From NCBI RefSeq assembly GCF_902499175.1, contig NZ_CABVQC010000074.1:1-44866 (forward strand): a DNA stretch of 44,866 nucleotides, in the 5' to 3' direction. Numbering within the stretch: the stretch's first letter is position 1; every line of letters starts with the position of its first letter. The position numbers and the translations under genes were made by a program. Below the pieces are notes generated by a model. It worked only from the letters and a program-made list of their open reading frames with translations. It ran no database searches and was not told where the DNA came from. Source of the DNA: Burkholderia aenigmatica (GTDB taxonomy: Bacteria > Pseudomonadota > Gammaproteobacteria > Burkholderiales > Burkholderiaceae). Positions 23,644 to 32,753 of the stretch are shown one piece after another.

Positions 23644-24450
23644 TTGGCGAGAACGAAATCCACGCGCGCAGCGCCGGCCCCCGGCGCCGGTGTGATCTTC
23701 GCGTTGCGTGCGATCGGTCTCGTGCTGCTCGCGCGCTGGCTGTTCTCGATGTCCCAGATGGGCTATCGCTCGTCGCTGTCGGCGATGGTGTCGTCGCCCT
23801 GGGCGTTCGTCTACCTCCTGCTGATCTTCCTGCTGCTCGCGCTGCCGGGCGCCGTCGCGCGCGCCGAACGGCCGTTTCATCCGCTGCCGCAGTGGCTGCG
23901 CCAGGCGCTGCGCGTGTTCGCGCTGATCGGTTTCCTGTTTGCCGTCTGGTCGATCGGCATGTTCGTCTGGATGGACGGCTGGCGCCTCGCGCTGCATGCG
24001 GTGACGGCAACCAACGGCTGGCTCGTCGCCGCACCGGCGCTTTATGCGGCGATCGTCTGGATCTGCCGCCCGCGGCCGCTGTGGCGGACCAACGTGGCCG
24101 CCCGCCGCTTCGCGGTCGGCCGTTATGCGATTTCGCTCGACGTGCTGACGCGTACCACGATCGTCTGGATGGAAAGCCGCAAGGTCGGCCAGTACGATGC
24201 GCGCGAACTGACGGTGCGCTGGCCCGGCCGGGCGGCGCCTCCCGCAGGCGAGGGTGCAACGGACGGGCAACCGGCCGTCGTGCCGCCGCGCCGCGGCAGC
24301 CTGTTCAATCGACCGAAGGTCGAACTGCTGTGGGATTCGCCGGCGGCCGTCGGCCATAACCGGCAGATCGTCATGCGCGCGCCGCTTGCGACCGAAGGCG
24401 ACCGCGTCGCGGTGCTCGCGCTCGACGCCGCGCTCAAGCAGATCGTCTGA
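23644..24450 (+). CDS. Membrane protein of unknown function
   Basis: I do not recognise the family. The 268-residue protein has four predicted membrane helices: about 16-35 (GVIFALRAIGLVLLARWLF), 55-72 (VYLLLIFLLLALPGAVA), 97-115 and 125-142. The soluble C-terminal half (about 145-268) is basic and proline-rich. It shows no catalytic motif I can name. The start is a TTG at 23644 with GAGGAGAG a few bases before; this is the only start with a good ribosome site. The next gene, a DUF2214 membrane protein, follows after 39 bp, so they probably form an operon under the TATAAT promoter at 23588. Confidence 0.7.
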   Translation: MARTKSTRAAPAPGAGVIFALRAIGLVLLARWLFSMSQMGYRSSLSAMVSSPWAFVYLLLIFLLLALPGAVARAERPFHPLPQWLRQALRVFALIGFLFAVWSIGMFVWMDGWRLALHAVTATNGWLVAAPALYAAIVWICRPRPLWRTNVAARRFAVGRYAISLDVLTRTTIVWMESRKVGQYDARELTVRWPGRAAPPAGEGATDGQPAVVPPRRGSLFNRPKVELLWDSPAAVGHNRQIVMRAPLATEGDRVAVLALDAALKQIV

Positions 24451-24489
24451 CAAGTCCCGCGCACGGCGTGCGGGCGACAAGGAGGCGTG

Positions 24490-24954
24490 ATGATCGTCCG
24501 TTGGTTGCTGGCAGCCGTTCACCTGAGTGCGTTCGGCGTCGCGTTTGCCGCGATCGCGGGGCGCAACCGCGCGTTGCGCCGGCTCATCGCGTCGGCGCAG
24601 GCGGCCGACTTGCCCGGTGTATTCAAGGCCGATGCTGCGTGGGGACTGTCGGCGCTGGTGTTGATCGTGACGGGCCTGATGCGCGCGTTCGGCGGTTTCG
24701 AGAAAGGCACTGCGTACTACCTGCACGAACCACTCTTTCACCTGAAGATGACCGCGCTCGTGCTGATCCTGCTGCTCGAGGTCGTGCCGATGCTCGGGTT
24801 GATCCGGTGGCGCGTCGCCGCGCGGCAGCAGCAGATGCCCGATCTCGGCCGTGCGCGCACCTATGTGCGGATCGGCCATTGGCAGGCGGTGCTCGTGATC
24901 GTCATCGTGTTCGCCGCGTCGGGGATGGCGCGGGGGATTGGGGCGGCCGGCTAG
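24490..24954 (+). CDS. DUF2214 family membrane protein
   Basis: The 154-residue protein has about four membrane helices. It matches the DUF2214 pattern: MIVRWLLAAVHLSAFGVAFA, then KADAAWGLSALVLIVTGLMR, then KGTAYYLHEPLFHLKM and a closing RIGHWQAVLVIVIVFAASG. Conserved histidines in helices could bind a cofactor, but no function is established for the family. The ATG at 24490 is preferred to GTG at 24487 because of AGGAGG at 24480-24485. It follows the previous membrane-protein gene in the same direction. Confidence 0.82.
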   Translation: MIVRWLLAAVHLSAFGVAFAAIAGRNRALRRLIASAQAADLPGVFKADAAWGLSALVLIVTGLMRAFGGFEKGTAYYLHEPLFHLKMTALVLILLLEVVPMLGLIRWRVAARQQQMPDLGRARTYVRIGHWQAVLVIVIVFAASGMARGIGAAG

Positions 24955-24980
24955 GCCTGGCCGGGTAGGTGCGGCCAGGC
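24955..24980 (+). terminator. Hairpin directly after the DUF2214 gene
   Basis: GCCTGGCC (24955-24962) and GGCCAGGC (24973-24980) form a perfect 8-bp stem starting right after the TAG stop. There is no T-tract, so termination is uncertain. Further GGCCTGG-like copies follow to about 25015. Confidence 0.4.
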
Positions 24981-25156
24981 AGGTATGGCCTGGGCGAAGC
25001 CGACCAGGCCCGCCATCGCTACTGCCACCCTCATCCGGATCCCGTTCGACGCGCGCAGCGTCTTCCTCCAGACACTTACCAGCCCGGCCGCAGGCCGCAT
25101 CGCTTCTCTCGCTTCCGACTCGACCGGGCGATCCTGCCGCCCGGTCCGCCCCGCGC

Positions 25157-26509
25157 TCAGCGCGCGAGGCAGGGGCGCTTGTTGTTGAAGGTCCACCCCG
25201 GAATCAGGTATTGCATCGCTGCCGCGTCGTCGCGGGCACCGAGCCCGTGCTGCTGGTACAGCTCGTGCGCGACCGCGACGGCATCCATGTCGATTTCGAT
25301 GCCGAGCCCCGGCCGCTTCGGCACGTCCACCATCCCGTTCTCGATTTTCAGCGGTTCGCGCGTCAGCCGCTCGCCGTCCTGCCAGATCCAGTGCGTGTCG
25401 ATCGCGGTGACCTGACCCGGCGCGGCGGCCGCGACATGCGTGAACATCGCGAGCGACACGTCGAAGTGGTTGTTCGAATGCGAGCCCCAGGTGAGGCCCC
25501 AGTCGCGGCACATCTGCGCGACACGCACCGAACCCTGCATCGTCCAGAAGTGCGGATCGGCGAGCGGGATGTCGACCGCCTGCAACTGCACCGCGTGACC
25601 CATCTGCCGCCAGTCGGTCGCAATCATGTTGGTGGCCGTCGGCAGCCCCGTCGCACGGCGGAATTCGGCCATCACCTCGCGGCCCGAATAGCCGTTCTCC
25701 GCGCCGCATGGATCTTCCGCGTACGCGAGCACGTGATGCTGATCGCGGCACAGCCGCACGGCCTCGTCGAGCGACCACGCGCCGTTCGGATCGAGCGTCA
25801 CGCGCGCGTCGGGGAAGCGCTCGGCGAGCGCCGTCACCGCCTCGATCTCGCTCGCGCCTTCGAATACGCCGCCCTTCAGCTTGAAGTCGTTGAAGCCGTA
25901 GCGCGCATGCGCGGCCTCGGCGAGCCGCACGACCGCCTCGGGCGTCAGCGCGGCTTCGTCGCGCACGCGCGTCCAGTCGTCGGTCGCGCCGCGGCCGTCG
26001 CGATAGGGGAGCGCGGTCTTCGTGCGGTCGCCGATGTAGAACAGATAGCCGAGCATTTCGACGCGCTCGCGCTGCTGGCCTTCGCCGAGCAGCGCGGCGA
26101 CCGGCACGCCGAGATGCTGGCCGAGCAGGTCGAGCAGCGCCGCTTCGAGCGCGGTGACCGCGTGGATCGTCGTGCGCAGGTCGAAGGTCTGCAGCCCGCG
26201 GCCGCTCGCGTCGCGGTCGGCGAACGTGCGCCGCACGTCGTTGAGCACCGCGTGGTAATTGCCGACCGGCTGGCCGACGACGAGCGCACGCGCATCGTCG
26301 AGCGTGCGGCGGATGCTTTCGCCGCCGGGTACTTCGCCGACGCCGGTCCGGCCCGCGCTGTCCTTCAGGATCACGAGGTTGCGAGTGAAGAACGGGCCAT
26401 GTGCACCGCTCAGGTTGAGCAGCATGCTGTCGCGGCCGGCGACCGGAATCGCTTGCAGGTCGACGATGCGCGGCGTGTCGTGGGAGGGCGAGGCAGTGAC
26501 GGCGTTCAT
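25157..26509 (-). CDS. gudD: Glucarate dehydratase
   Basis: GudD dehydrates D-glucarate to 5-keto-4-deoxy-D-glucarate in the enolase superfamily. The 450-residue length is standard. Landmarks are the KxK base motif in FNDFKLKGGVFEGASE, metal ligand regions TLDPNGAWSLDEA and YAEDPCGAENG, TNMIATDW with its asparagine ligand, and GSHSNNHFDVSLAMFTHVAA with the catalytic histidine. The ATG at 26509 gives the normal N-terminus; the upstream open frame is not family-like. It is divergent from a FadR-type regulator. The glucarate transporter and the keto-deoxyglucarate dehydratase that usually accompany it are not in this window. Confidence 0.94.
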   Translation of the reverse strand: MNAVTASPSHDTPRIVDLQAIPVAGRDSMLLNLSGAHGPFFTRNLVILKDSAGRTGVGEVPGGESIRRTLDDARALVVGQPVGNYHAVLNDVRRTFADRDASGRGLQTFDLRTTIHAVTALEAALLDLLGQHLGVPVAALLGEGQQRERVEMLGYLFYIGDRTKTALPYRDGRGATDDWTRVRDEAALTPEAVVRLAEAAHARYGFNDFKLKGGVFEGASEIEAVTALAERFPDARVTLDPNGAWSLDEAVRLCRDQHHVLAYAEDPCGAENGYSGREVMAEFRRATGLPTATNMIATDWRQMGHAVQLQAVDIPLADPHFWTMQGSVRVAQMCRDWGLTWGSHSNNHFDVSLAMFTHVAAAAPGQVTAIDTHWIWQDGERLTREPLKIENGMVDVPKRPGLGIEIDMDAVAVAHELYQQHGLGARDDAAAMQYLIPGWTFNNKRPCLAR

Positions 26510-26761
26510 GGGCGGCGATGGCAAAAGGGTGGGCAATGCCGTGCGGCAAAAGCTTTGCCGCGCGCGGCGGGAGGTGCGATCATTCGACAACCGACGTGCG
26601 TGGCGTGCAAGGCCCGCAAGTCGACGCAACCCGGAACGGGGTGGGAGCGACAACCGAGCCAGTGCAGCGCAGAACGCGAACGCTGGCCGATCGTAAAGCA
26701 TGGGACCGGGTGGCGCTGGAATGCGCGCTTGAGTCGACAGGAGATCCGTGCTTCGATCATC
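26510..26761. other. Leader of gudD
   Basis: Non-coding leader of the dehydratase gene. I see no gene or strong structure. The operator candidate described at 26762-26792 lies at its upstream end. Confidence 0.4.
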
Positions 26762-26792
26762 AGTCGTCGGATGACTTGTGACGCAGTATAAT
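26762..26792. promoter_or_regulatory. Palindromic GntR/FadR operator candidate and -10 element
   Basis: AGTCGTCGGATGACT (26762-26776) is a 15-bp palindrome with a single mismatched pair, of the AGTCRTCNGAYGACT form. A consensus TATAAT (26787-26792) follows on the plus strand, so the palindrome lies in the -35 region of the regulator's own promoter. FadR-subfamily dimers bind such sites. Control of gudD from the same site is likely but inferred. Confidence 0.55.
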
Positions 26793-26867
26793 GAATCATC
26801 GGCTTTCGCTCAAACCCCGCGTAAACCCTCGGCTCACATTACGATCATTCAAAAAGGAACCGGCCTC

Positions 26868-27629
26868 ATGTCCGTGCCTACGCTTCCCGCCGCGCCGCGC
26901 CGTCGCGCACGCAGCCTCGCACAAGATGTCGTCGACGCGCTGACCGCGCAGATCGAAAACGGCACGCTGCGTCCTGGCGACAAGCTGCCGACCGAAACCG
27001 AAGTCATGGCGGCGCAGGGCGTGAGCCGCACGGTCGTGCGCGAGGCAATCTCGCGGATGCAGGCAAGCGGCCTCGTCGAGACGCGCCACGGCATCGGCAG
27101 CTTCGTGCTGGAGCCGTCGCGCCGCCAGACGCTCGGCATCGACCCGGCGACGATCACGACGCTGCGCGACGTGCTCGCGGTGCTGGAGCTGCGCATCAGC
27201 CTCGAGAGCGAATGCGCGAGCCTCGCCGCGCAGCGCGCCAACGATACCGACCTCGCCGCGCTGCGGCGCGCGCTCGACGCGATCGCGACGGGGGCGGGCG
27301 GTGGCCGCGACACGGCGCAGCTCGATTTCCAGTTCCACCTGCAGATCGCGCAATCCACCGGCAACCGCTATTTCGTCGACATCATGACGCAGCTCGGCAC
27401 GTCGATCATCCCGCGCACGCGCGTGAATTCGGCCCGCTTTGCCGGCGACGATCTCGAACGGTATGTCGGCCGGCTGAACCACGAGCACGAGGATATCTAC
27501 GAGGCCATCGCGCGCCACGACCCGGAGGCGGCCCGCGCCGCGATGCGCACGCACCTCACCAACAGCCGCGAGCGGCTGCGCCGCGCGCACGAGGCGGCCG
27601 AAGCCGAGCGCGACCCGCAGGCCAGCTGA
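26868..27629 (+). CDS. FadR-subfamily (GntR) transcriptional regulator
   Basis: The 253-residue protein has an N-terminal GntR winged helix (about 14-80: GTLRPGDKLPTETEVMAAQG, then VSRTVVREAISRMQASGLVE). The FCD ligand domain runs from about 100 to 235. It has the metal-binding aspartate and histidines of that fold (D-x-FH in LDFQFHLQIA, and NHEHEDIYEAI). Divergence from gudD suggests it senses glucarate or a product, and the operator candidate sits between them. The ATG at 26868 is preceded by AAAAAGGAAC, a good ribosome-binding site; an earlier in-frame ATG at 26778 lies over the promoter region and is unlikely. Confidence 0.92.
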   Translation: MSVPTLPAAPRRRARSLAQDVVDALTAQIENGTLRPGDKLPTETEVMAAQGVSRTVVREAISRMQASGLVETRHGIGSFVLEPSRRQTLGIDPATITTLRDVLAVLELRISLESECASLAAQRANDTDLAALRRALDAIATGAGGGRDTAQLDFQFHLQIAQSTGNRYFVDIMTQLGTSIIPRTRVNSARFAGDDLERYVGRLNHEHEDIYEAIARHDPEAARAAMRTHLTNSRERLRRAHEAAEAERDPQAS

Positions 27630-27767
27630 CGCGCCGGGCAGTGCGGCTCGCGTTGCCGCCGGCCCGGTCGAATTGCGTCAACATCAGTTGTCATACGAGA
27701 TCGGATCTCGCTTCATCGATTGCCGGAGCCGGCCGGCGTTTCCGCCGCCGGCCGCCGGCACCGCCGA

Positions 27768-28916
27768 TCAGCCTCCCTTCGTCGTGATCGTCTTCCACGC
27801 GCCGCTCTTCACCTGGTACAGCGTCGACATCCCGCTCTTCAGCGAGCCGTCGCTCGCGAACGAGATGCGGCCGGTGACGCCTTCGAAGTCGACCTTCTTC
27901 AGCGCCGGGCGATAGACCTTCGGGTCGGTCGAGCCGGCCGCCTGCATCGCCTTGATCGCCGCCCAGGCCGCGTCGTAGCCGAACTGCGCGTACGACAGCA
28001 CGTCGACGCCGAAGCGCTTCTTGAAGCGTTGTTCGAAATCCTTCCCTTGCGGCAGCTCGTCGAGCGGCCGGCCGTATTCCCACGCCATCGCGCCTTCGGC
28101 GGCCGGGCCCGCGATCTTGATGAACTCGTTGTCCTTCACGCCGCCGCCGCCGACGAACTGCGCATTCAGCCCGAGCTGGCGCATCTGCTTGATGAAGTTC
28201 GCTGCGAGCGAATCGAGGCCGCCGAAGAAGATCAGATCGGGGTTCTTGCCCTTCAGGCTCGTGATCTGCGCGCGGAAGTCGACCGCCTGGTTGCTGGTGA
28301 ACTCGCGGCCGATGATGTTCCCGCCGGCGGCCTTCACCGCCTTCTCGAACTCGTCGGCCTCGCCCTGGCCGAACGCGGTGCGGTCGTCGATGATCGCGAT
28401 GCGCTTCGCCTTCGTCACGTCGACCGCGTACTTGCCCGCGTTGCCGGCGTTCTGGCCATCGGTCGCGATCACCATGAACATGTTCGCGAGCCCGCGCGCG
28501 GTGAGCGTCGGGTTGGTCGCGGCCGGATCGATCACCGGGATGCCGGCCTTGTCGTAGACGACCGAGGCCGGAATCGTCGTCCCCGAGTTGAAGTGGCCGA
28601 CCACGACCGATACGTTCTGGTCGACGAGCGCCTGCGCGGCCTGCACGCCGATGCGCGGGTCGGCCTGGTCGTCCTGCACGACGAGGCTGAAGTGCGCGGG
28701 CTTGCCGGCGATCTGCACCTTCTGTGCGGCGGCATCGTCGAGCGCGAGCTGCACGCCGTTCTGCAGATCCTTGCCGTAGCCGGCGTTCACGCCCGTGAGC
28801 GGCGCGGCGAAACCGACCTTCACGTCGGTCGTATCGGCGGCCTGGGCGGCCTGTTGCGAGAGGAGGACAAGCGCGGATGCAATCGACACCGACAGCAGGG
28901 AATGACGGAATTTCAT
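27768..28916 (-). CDS. Branched-chain amino-acid-type ABC substrate-binding protein
   Basis: The 382-residue periplasmic binding protein is of the LivK/LivJ type. A Sec signal peptide covers residues 1-26 (hydrophobic core SIASALVLLS, cleavage after AQA). The mature protein begins TDVKVGFAAPLTGVNAGYGK and contains VVGHFNSGTTIPAS, the ligand-binding loop, and RIAIIDDRTAFGQGEADEF. It ends with the usual GRISFASDGSLKSGMSTLYQ. GAGGAAC precedes the start. No permease or ATPase genes lie beside it, so it may serve a transporter encoded elsewhere. The ligand may be an amino acid or another small carboxylate. Confidence 0.9.
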   Translation of the reverse strand: MKFRHSLLSVSIASALVLLSQQAAQAADTTDVKVGFAAPLTGVNAGYGKDLQNGVQLALDDAAAQKVQIAGKPAHFSLVVQDDQADPRIGVQAAQALVDQNVSVVVGHFNSGTTIPASVVYDKAGIPVIDPAATNPTLTARGLANMFMVIATDGQNAGNAGKYAVDVTKAKRIAIIDDRTAFGQGEADEFEKAVKAAGGNIIGREFTSNQAVDFRAQITSLKGKNPDLIFFGGLDSLAANFIKQMRQLGLNAQFVGGGGVKDNEFIKIAGPAAEGAMAWEYGRPLDELPQGKDFEQRFKKRFGVDVLSYAQFGYDAAWAAIKAMQAAGSTDPKVYRPALKKVDFEGVTGRISFASDGSLKSGMSTLYQVKSGAWKTITTKGG

Positions 28917-29294
28917 GTTGTTCCTCTTGTTCGACACCTGCGAGTGAGTACCGCACGCGCCCGGGCGGGCCGAACGTGTGCGACGGGCGGGCGGTTCAAC
29001 CGCTTCTCGGAATCGGGCGGGGAGGTCGGCATCGTGATCCTCGGAAGCATCTCCCGTCAGGCTCCGCGAAGAGCCCCGATCGCCTCGATATATAGGTCGC
29101 CGATATGCCCGGGTCTTGGCAATTTGCCGCGCATTCGGTGCGGATTTGCGCATAGCTTCCGCGCGTGCCGGGGCAGCCGGTATCGGGAGTTTCCCGTCGC
29201 GAACGGAGCGGGCGGAGAGGAGGGGGAGCGGAGGAAGGGCGAGGGGCACGGAGGCGGCGCGGCCCGCCGGGGCCGCGCCGCGCACGGGACGCCG
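28917..29294. other. Intergenic region upstream of the LivK-type gene
   Basis: No gene is seen. It holds a GC-rich hairpin (29256-29279) after the phospholipase stop. I found no promoter with both elements well spaced for the binding-protein gene. Confidence 0.4.
29256..29279 (-). terminator. GC-rich hairpin after the phospholipase C gene
   Basis: GGCGCGGCCC and GGGCCGCGCC (29256-29265 and 29270-29279) form a perfect 10-bp stem with a four-base loop, 15 bp past the stop codon. There is no T-tract, so it may be a pause or 3' stabilising structure rather than a true terminator. Confidence 0.45.
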
Positions 29295-31439
29295 TCAGTC
29301 GGACAGTGCGTCCGATGCGGCTTCGGCATCGTCGTGCGATGCGTGCGTGCGGATCAGCGGATCGCTGGCGCTCGGGCGGCCCGTCTCGACGTGGCCCGCG
29401 AAGCGGCGCAGGAAGCCGAGCAGCCGGCCGTCGCTGACGGTCAGGTCGTACCAGCCGTGGCTGCCGCGCAGATCCCAGTAGTCGTCGATCTGCTGGCCCG
29501 GCGCGAGGTCGAACGTGCGCGCGTGGCCGTGGCCATACGCGTTCGTGACCTTGAGCCGCACGGCCTTGTGGCCGCGGTTCATCAGGCGCAGCGTGATGTT
29601 GCCGTTCGCGACGTCATAGCCGTAGATCACCTCGGGGTTCACGCTCGCGTTGCCGATGCCGGTCGCGAACGGGCCGCGGAAGTGGCAGTAGAAGCCGTTC
29701 GGGCCATACACGTCGAGGTCGTACAGGCCGAGCGACGCGGCGGCGCTCCAGGTGTCGGCGACGCGCTTGCCGGCTTCGACCGTGTACGCCCACGGGCCGT
29801 CGAGTCGGTTGCGCGACTGGACCTGGAACGCGGCGCCCGCCTGGCCGGTGTTCGCGAAGGTCAGCCGGAACGGGCCGTTGGGCGCGTCGATGCGGCCATG
29901 CACGAACAGCTCGTACGGCAGCGCGCGCGCCGGCCGCAGCCCGGCCTCCTGCTTCGGCAGCTTCTGCAGTACCGGCGGCACGGGGATGTAGTCGGGATGG
30001 CGCAGGCGGTCGGGCGGCGCGTAGCCGCTCGTGTCCGGCAGCGTCGGCCAGCCGGCGTCGGCCGTCGCGAAATCGAACGCGGCGGTCAGGTCGCCGCACA
30101 CCGTGCGGCGCCACGGCGACACGTTGCCGGCCTTGACCGGATACTGCGCGCCGAAACGTGCCTCGATGAATTGCAGCAGCGACGTGTGATCGAAGGTCTG
30201 CGAGCAGACCCAGCCGCCCTTCGTCCACGGCGACACGACCAGCATCGGCACGCGCGGCCCGAGTCCGTACGGGCCGGCCATGTGCGATGCGTCGCCGGGG
30301 AACACCTCGTTGGTCGTCGCGACCGTCGACAGCCCGTTGTCGCGCGACTGCGGCGCGAACGGCGGCGGCACGTGGTCGAAGAAGCCGTCGTTCTCGTCGT
30401 AGGTGATGAACAGCGCGGTCTTGCTCCACACGTCCGGATTCGACACGAGCGCCTTCAGTACCTGCTCGATGTACCACGCGCCGTAGTTCGCGGGCCAGTT
30501 CGGATGCTCGGAATACGCTTCCGGCGCGCAGATCCACGACACCTGCGGCAGCGTGCCGTTCTTCACGTCCTGCTGCAGGATGTCGAACAGCGTGCCGCTG
30601 GCGCTGATGTTGGTGCCGGTGCGCGCCTTGTCGTACAGCGGCGTGCCGGGCAGCGCGCTGCGGTACTGGTTGAAGTAGAGCAGCGAGTTGTCGCCGTAGT
30701 TGCCGATGTACGGGTTCTGCGTCCAGCCCCACGAGCCGTTCGCGTCGAGCCCGGTGCCGACGTCCTGGTAGATCTTCCACGACACGCCGGCCTGTTCGAG
30801 CACTTCCGGATAGGTCGTCCAGGCGTAGCCCTTTTCCTCGTTGCCGAGCACCGGGCCGCCGCCCGTGCCGTCGTTGCCGACGTAGCCCGTCCACATGTAG
30901 TAGCGGTTCGGATCGGTCGAGCTCGGGATTGCGCAGTGGTACGCGTCGCAGATCGTGAACGCATCGGCGAGCTGGTAGTGGAACGGGATGTCGTCGCGCT
31001 TCAGGTACGCCATCGTCGTGGTGCCCTTGTTCGGCACCCACTGGTCGTAGCGGCCTTTGTTCCACGCGGCGTGCATGTCCTGCCAGCCGTGCGGCAGGTC
31101 CTGCAGGAACTGCAGGCCGAGCTTGTCCGCGCCCGGATGGAACGGCAGCAGTTCGGCCGGGCCGACCGGCTGGTGGAACACCGACTTGCCGTTCGCGAGG
31201 CGCAGCGGGCGCGGGTCACCGAAGCCGCGGACACCGCGCATCGTGCCGAAGTAGTGGTCGAACGAGCGGTTCTCCTGCATCAGGATCACGATGTGTTCGA
31301 TATCGCGGAGGGTGCCGGTGCGGCGGTTCGCGGGAATCGCAAGCGCATCGCGAATCACGGGCGGAAACAGGTTCAGCGCGGCGGCGCCGGCGGTGCCGGC
31401 AGCGACGCGCAGGAAGTCACGACGGTTCGATCGAGTCAT
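29295..31439 (-). CDS. Phosphocholine-specific phospholipase C, Tat-exported
   Basis: The protein hydrolyses phosphatidylcholine-type lipids and belongs to the bacterial PLC/acid phosphatase family. It has 714 residues. A twin-arginine signal opens the protein (SNRRDFLRVAAGTAGAAAL, residues 4-22). The phosphoesterase domain has the nucleophile region HIVILMQENRSFDHYFGTMR (E56, N57), STDPNRYYMWTGY, and FITYDENDGFFDHVPPP. Two C-terminal beta domains of the DUF756 type follow (about 500-590 and 610-690). The C-terminal tail is acidic. The start at 31439 gives the Tat motif. The hemolytic PlcH type needs PlcR chaperones; none are adjacent. A role in host-membrane lipid or phosphate acquisition is a family-based guess. 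Confidence 0.92.
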   Translation of the reverse strand: MTRSNRRDFLRVAAGTAGAAALNLFPPVIRDALAIPANRRTGTLRDIEHIVILMQENRSFDHYFGTMRGVRGFGDPRPLRLANGKSVFHQPVGPAELLPFHPGADKLGLQFLQDLPHGWQDMHAAWNKGRYDQWVPNKGTTTMAYLKRDDIPFHYQLADAFTICDAYHCAIPSSTDPNRYYMWTGYVGNDGTGGGPVLGNEEKGYAWTTYPEVLEQAGVSWKIYQDVGTGLDANGSWGWTQNPYIGNYGDNSLLYFNQYRSALPGTPLYDKARTGTNISASGTLFDILQQDVKNGTLPQVSWICAPEAYSEHPNWPANYGAWYIEQVLKALVSNPDVWSKTALFITYDENDGFFDHVPPPFAPQSRDNGLSTVATTNEVFPGDASHMAGPYGLGPRVPMLVVSPWTKGGWVCSQTFDHTSLLQFIEARFGAQYPVKAGNVSPWRRTVCGDLTAAFDFATADAGWPTLPDTSGYAPPDRLRHPDYIPVPPVLQKLPKQEAGLRPARALPYELFVHGRIDAPNGPFRLTFANTGQAGAAFQVQSRNRLDGPWAYTVEAGKRVADTWSAAASLGLYDLDVYGPNGFYCHFRGPFATGIGNASVNPEVIYGYDVANGNITLRLMNRGHKAVRLKVTNAYGHGHARTFDLAPGQQIDDYWDLRGSHGWYDLTVSDGRLLGFLRRFAGHVETGRPSASDPLIRTHASHDDAEAASDALSD

Positions 31440-31719
31440 GGTCGTTATCGTGCGGTAAAGGAGGGAGCCGATTGGCGGGACCTGCTGGAACGGCGCGCCC
31501 GGGTCGCAGGATGCGGCTGCGCCGGGTTGTGCCGCCGCGAGCATAGCGAGGAATCGGTGTCATTCATGTGAAGTCCGAAAACGTTTGCATCCGCACGGAA
31601 ACGATATCGAAGCAGCGTCGGCGCGCCAGTTGCCAGCGGTCGTGGCGAGGCAGGGGCAGGGCGGGAAAGCGGCGCGACGCGGGACGCGCGCCGGTGAAGC
31701 GGAGGGCGATGCCGGCGCG

Positions 31720-32580
31720 TCAGGCGTCCGTCACCCACGCGCCGAACCATTCGCTCGGGCGCGCGATTTCGTCCTGCGCGGCGACGAGTTCGAGCTCGTA
31801 GCGGCGCGCATCGTAGGTGGCCTTCACGACCGCGTGCACGGCGGCGAGCGTGTGCTCGAACGCGGCGCGCACGGAGTCGCCGCGCAGCCGGCAGGCAACG
31901 AAGATCGCGCTGGTCAGGTCGCCGACACCGACCGGATGGCGCGGAAACGCGTACAGCGGGCGCTGGCCGATCCACGCTTCGGTTTCGGTGACGGCGAGCA
32001 TGTTGAAACGGTCGGCCGGGCTGTTGCGGTCGTGCAGGTGCTTGACGAGGATGATCTGCGGGCCGCGGCGGATCAGCGCGCGGCAGGCTTCGACGGCTTC
32101 GGCGACGGTCTCGATGCGCCGCCCGGCGAGCTTCTGCAGTTCGGTGTGGTTCGGCGACATGCCGTCCGCGAGCGCCGGCATCTCCTGGACCATGAATTCC
32201 TCGACACCGGGCTCGGGCCGGATGCCGCCCGTCTGGCCCATCGCCGGATCGCAGAAGTACCACGCGTTCGGGTTCATCGCCTTCACCGAGCGGACGATCT
32301 CGACGGCCGCCCGCGCCTGCGGCGGCGAGCCGAGGAAGCCGGACAGCACGGCGTCGCAGCGCTTGAGCGCGCCGATCGCGGCGATGCCGTCGACGAGCTG
32401 CTCCATCTTGGCGGCATCGATCGCGCTGCCGGCCCAGTGGCCGTACTGCATGTGATTCGACAACTGGACGGTATTGAGCGGCCAGACGTTGACGCCGAGG
32501 CGCTGCATCGGGAACACGGCCGCACTGTTGCCGGCATGGCCGTAGATGACGTGCGACTGAATGCTGAGGACGTTTTTCAT
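31720..32580 (-). CDS. pdxY: Pyridoxal kinase
   Basis: PdxY phosphorylates pyridoxal in vitamin B6 salvage. The 286-residue protein is a ribokinase-fold enzyme of the PdxY type: MKNVLSIQSHVIYGHAGNSA, then AVFPMQRLGVNVWPLNTVQL, SGFLGSPPQA, YFCDPAMGQTGGIRPEPG, SPNHTELQKLAGR and the anion-hole/catalytic loop HPVGVGDLTSAIFVA with the catalytic aspartate. The ATG at 32580 gives the canonical start. It is divergent from the alpha/beta hydrolase gene with 173 bp between starts. Confidence 0.94.
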   Translation of the reverse strand: MKNVLSIQSHVIYGHAGNSAAVFPMQRLGVNVWPLNTVQLSNHMQYGHWAGSAIDAAKMEQLVDGIAAIGALKRCDAVLSGFLGSPPQARAAVEIVRSVKAMNPNAWYFCDPAMGQTGGIRPEPGVEEFMVQEMPALADGMSPNHTELQKLAGRRIETVAEAVEACRALIRRGPQIILVKHLHDRNSPADRFNMLAVTETEAWIGQRPLYAFPRHPVGVGDLTSAIFVACRLRGDSVRAAFEHTLAAVHAVVKATYDARRYELELVAAQDEIARPSEWFGAWVTDA

Positions 32581-32753
32581 GGGAATCGCCTGCACGCGTT
32601 TCAGGGTCACGTCACACGATACCCGAGTTCGTCGCGCGCGCGGAAGTCGCACAGCCCCGGAGTGTTGCGCGCCGTCGTCAGCACGACCGCGTAGAATCGC
32701 GGGGCGCGAGGCGGCCCGGCTGCCCGCGTGCGTCTCCAATCACCGTGATCGCC

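Noticed and set aside
27720..31571. A 1283-codon plus-strand frame across the LivK-type and phospholipase genes
   Set aside because: It mirrors two well supported minus-strand genes with signal peptides. Its arginine/valine/alanine repeats reflect antisense codon bias.
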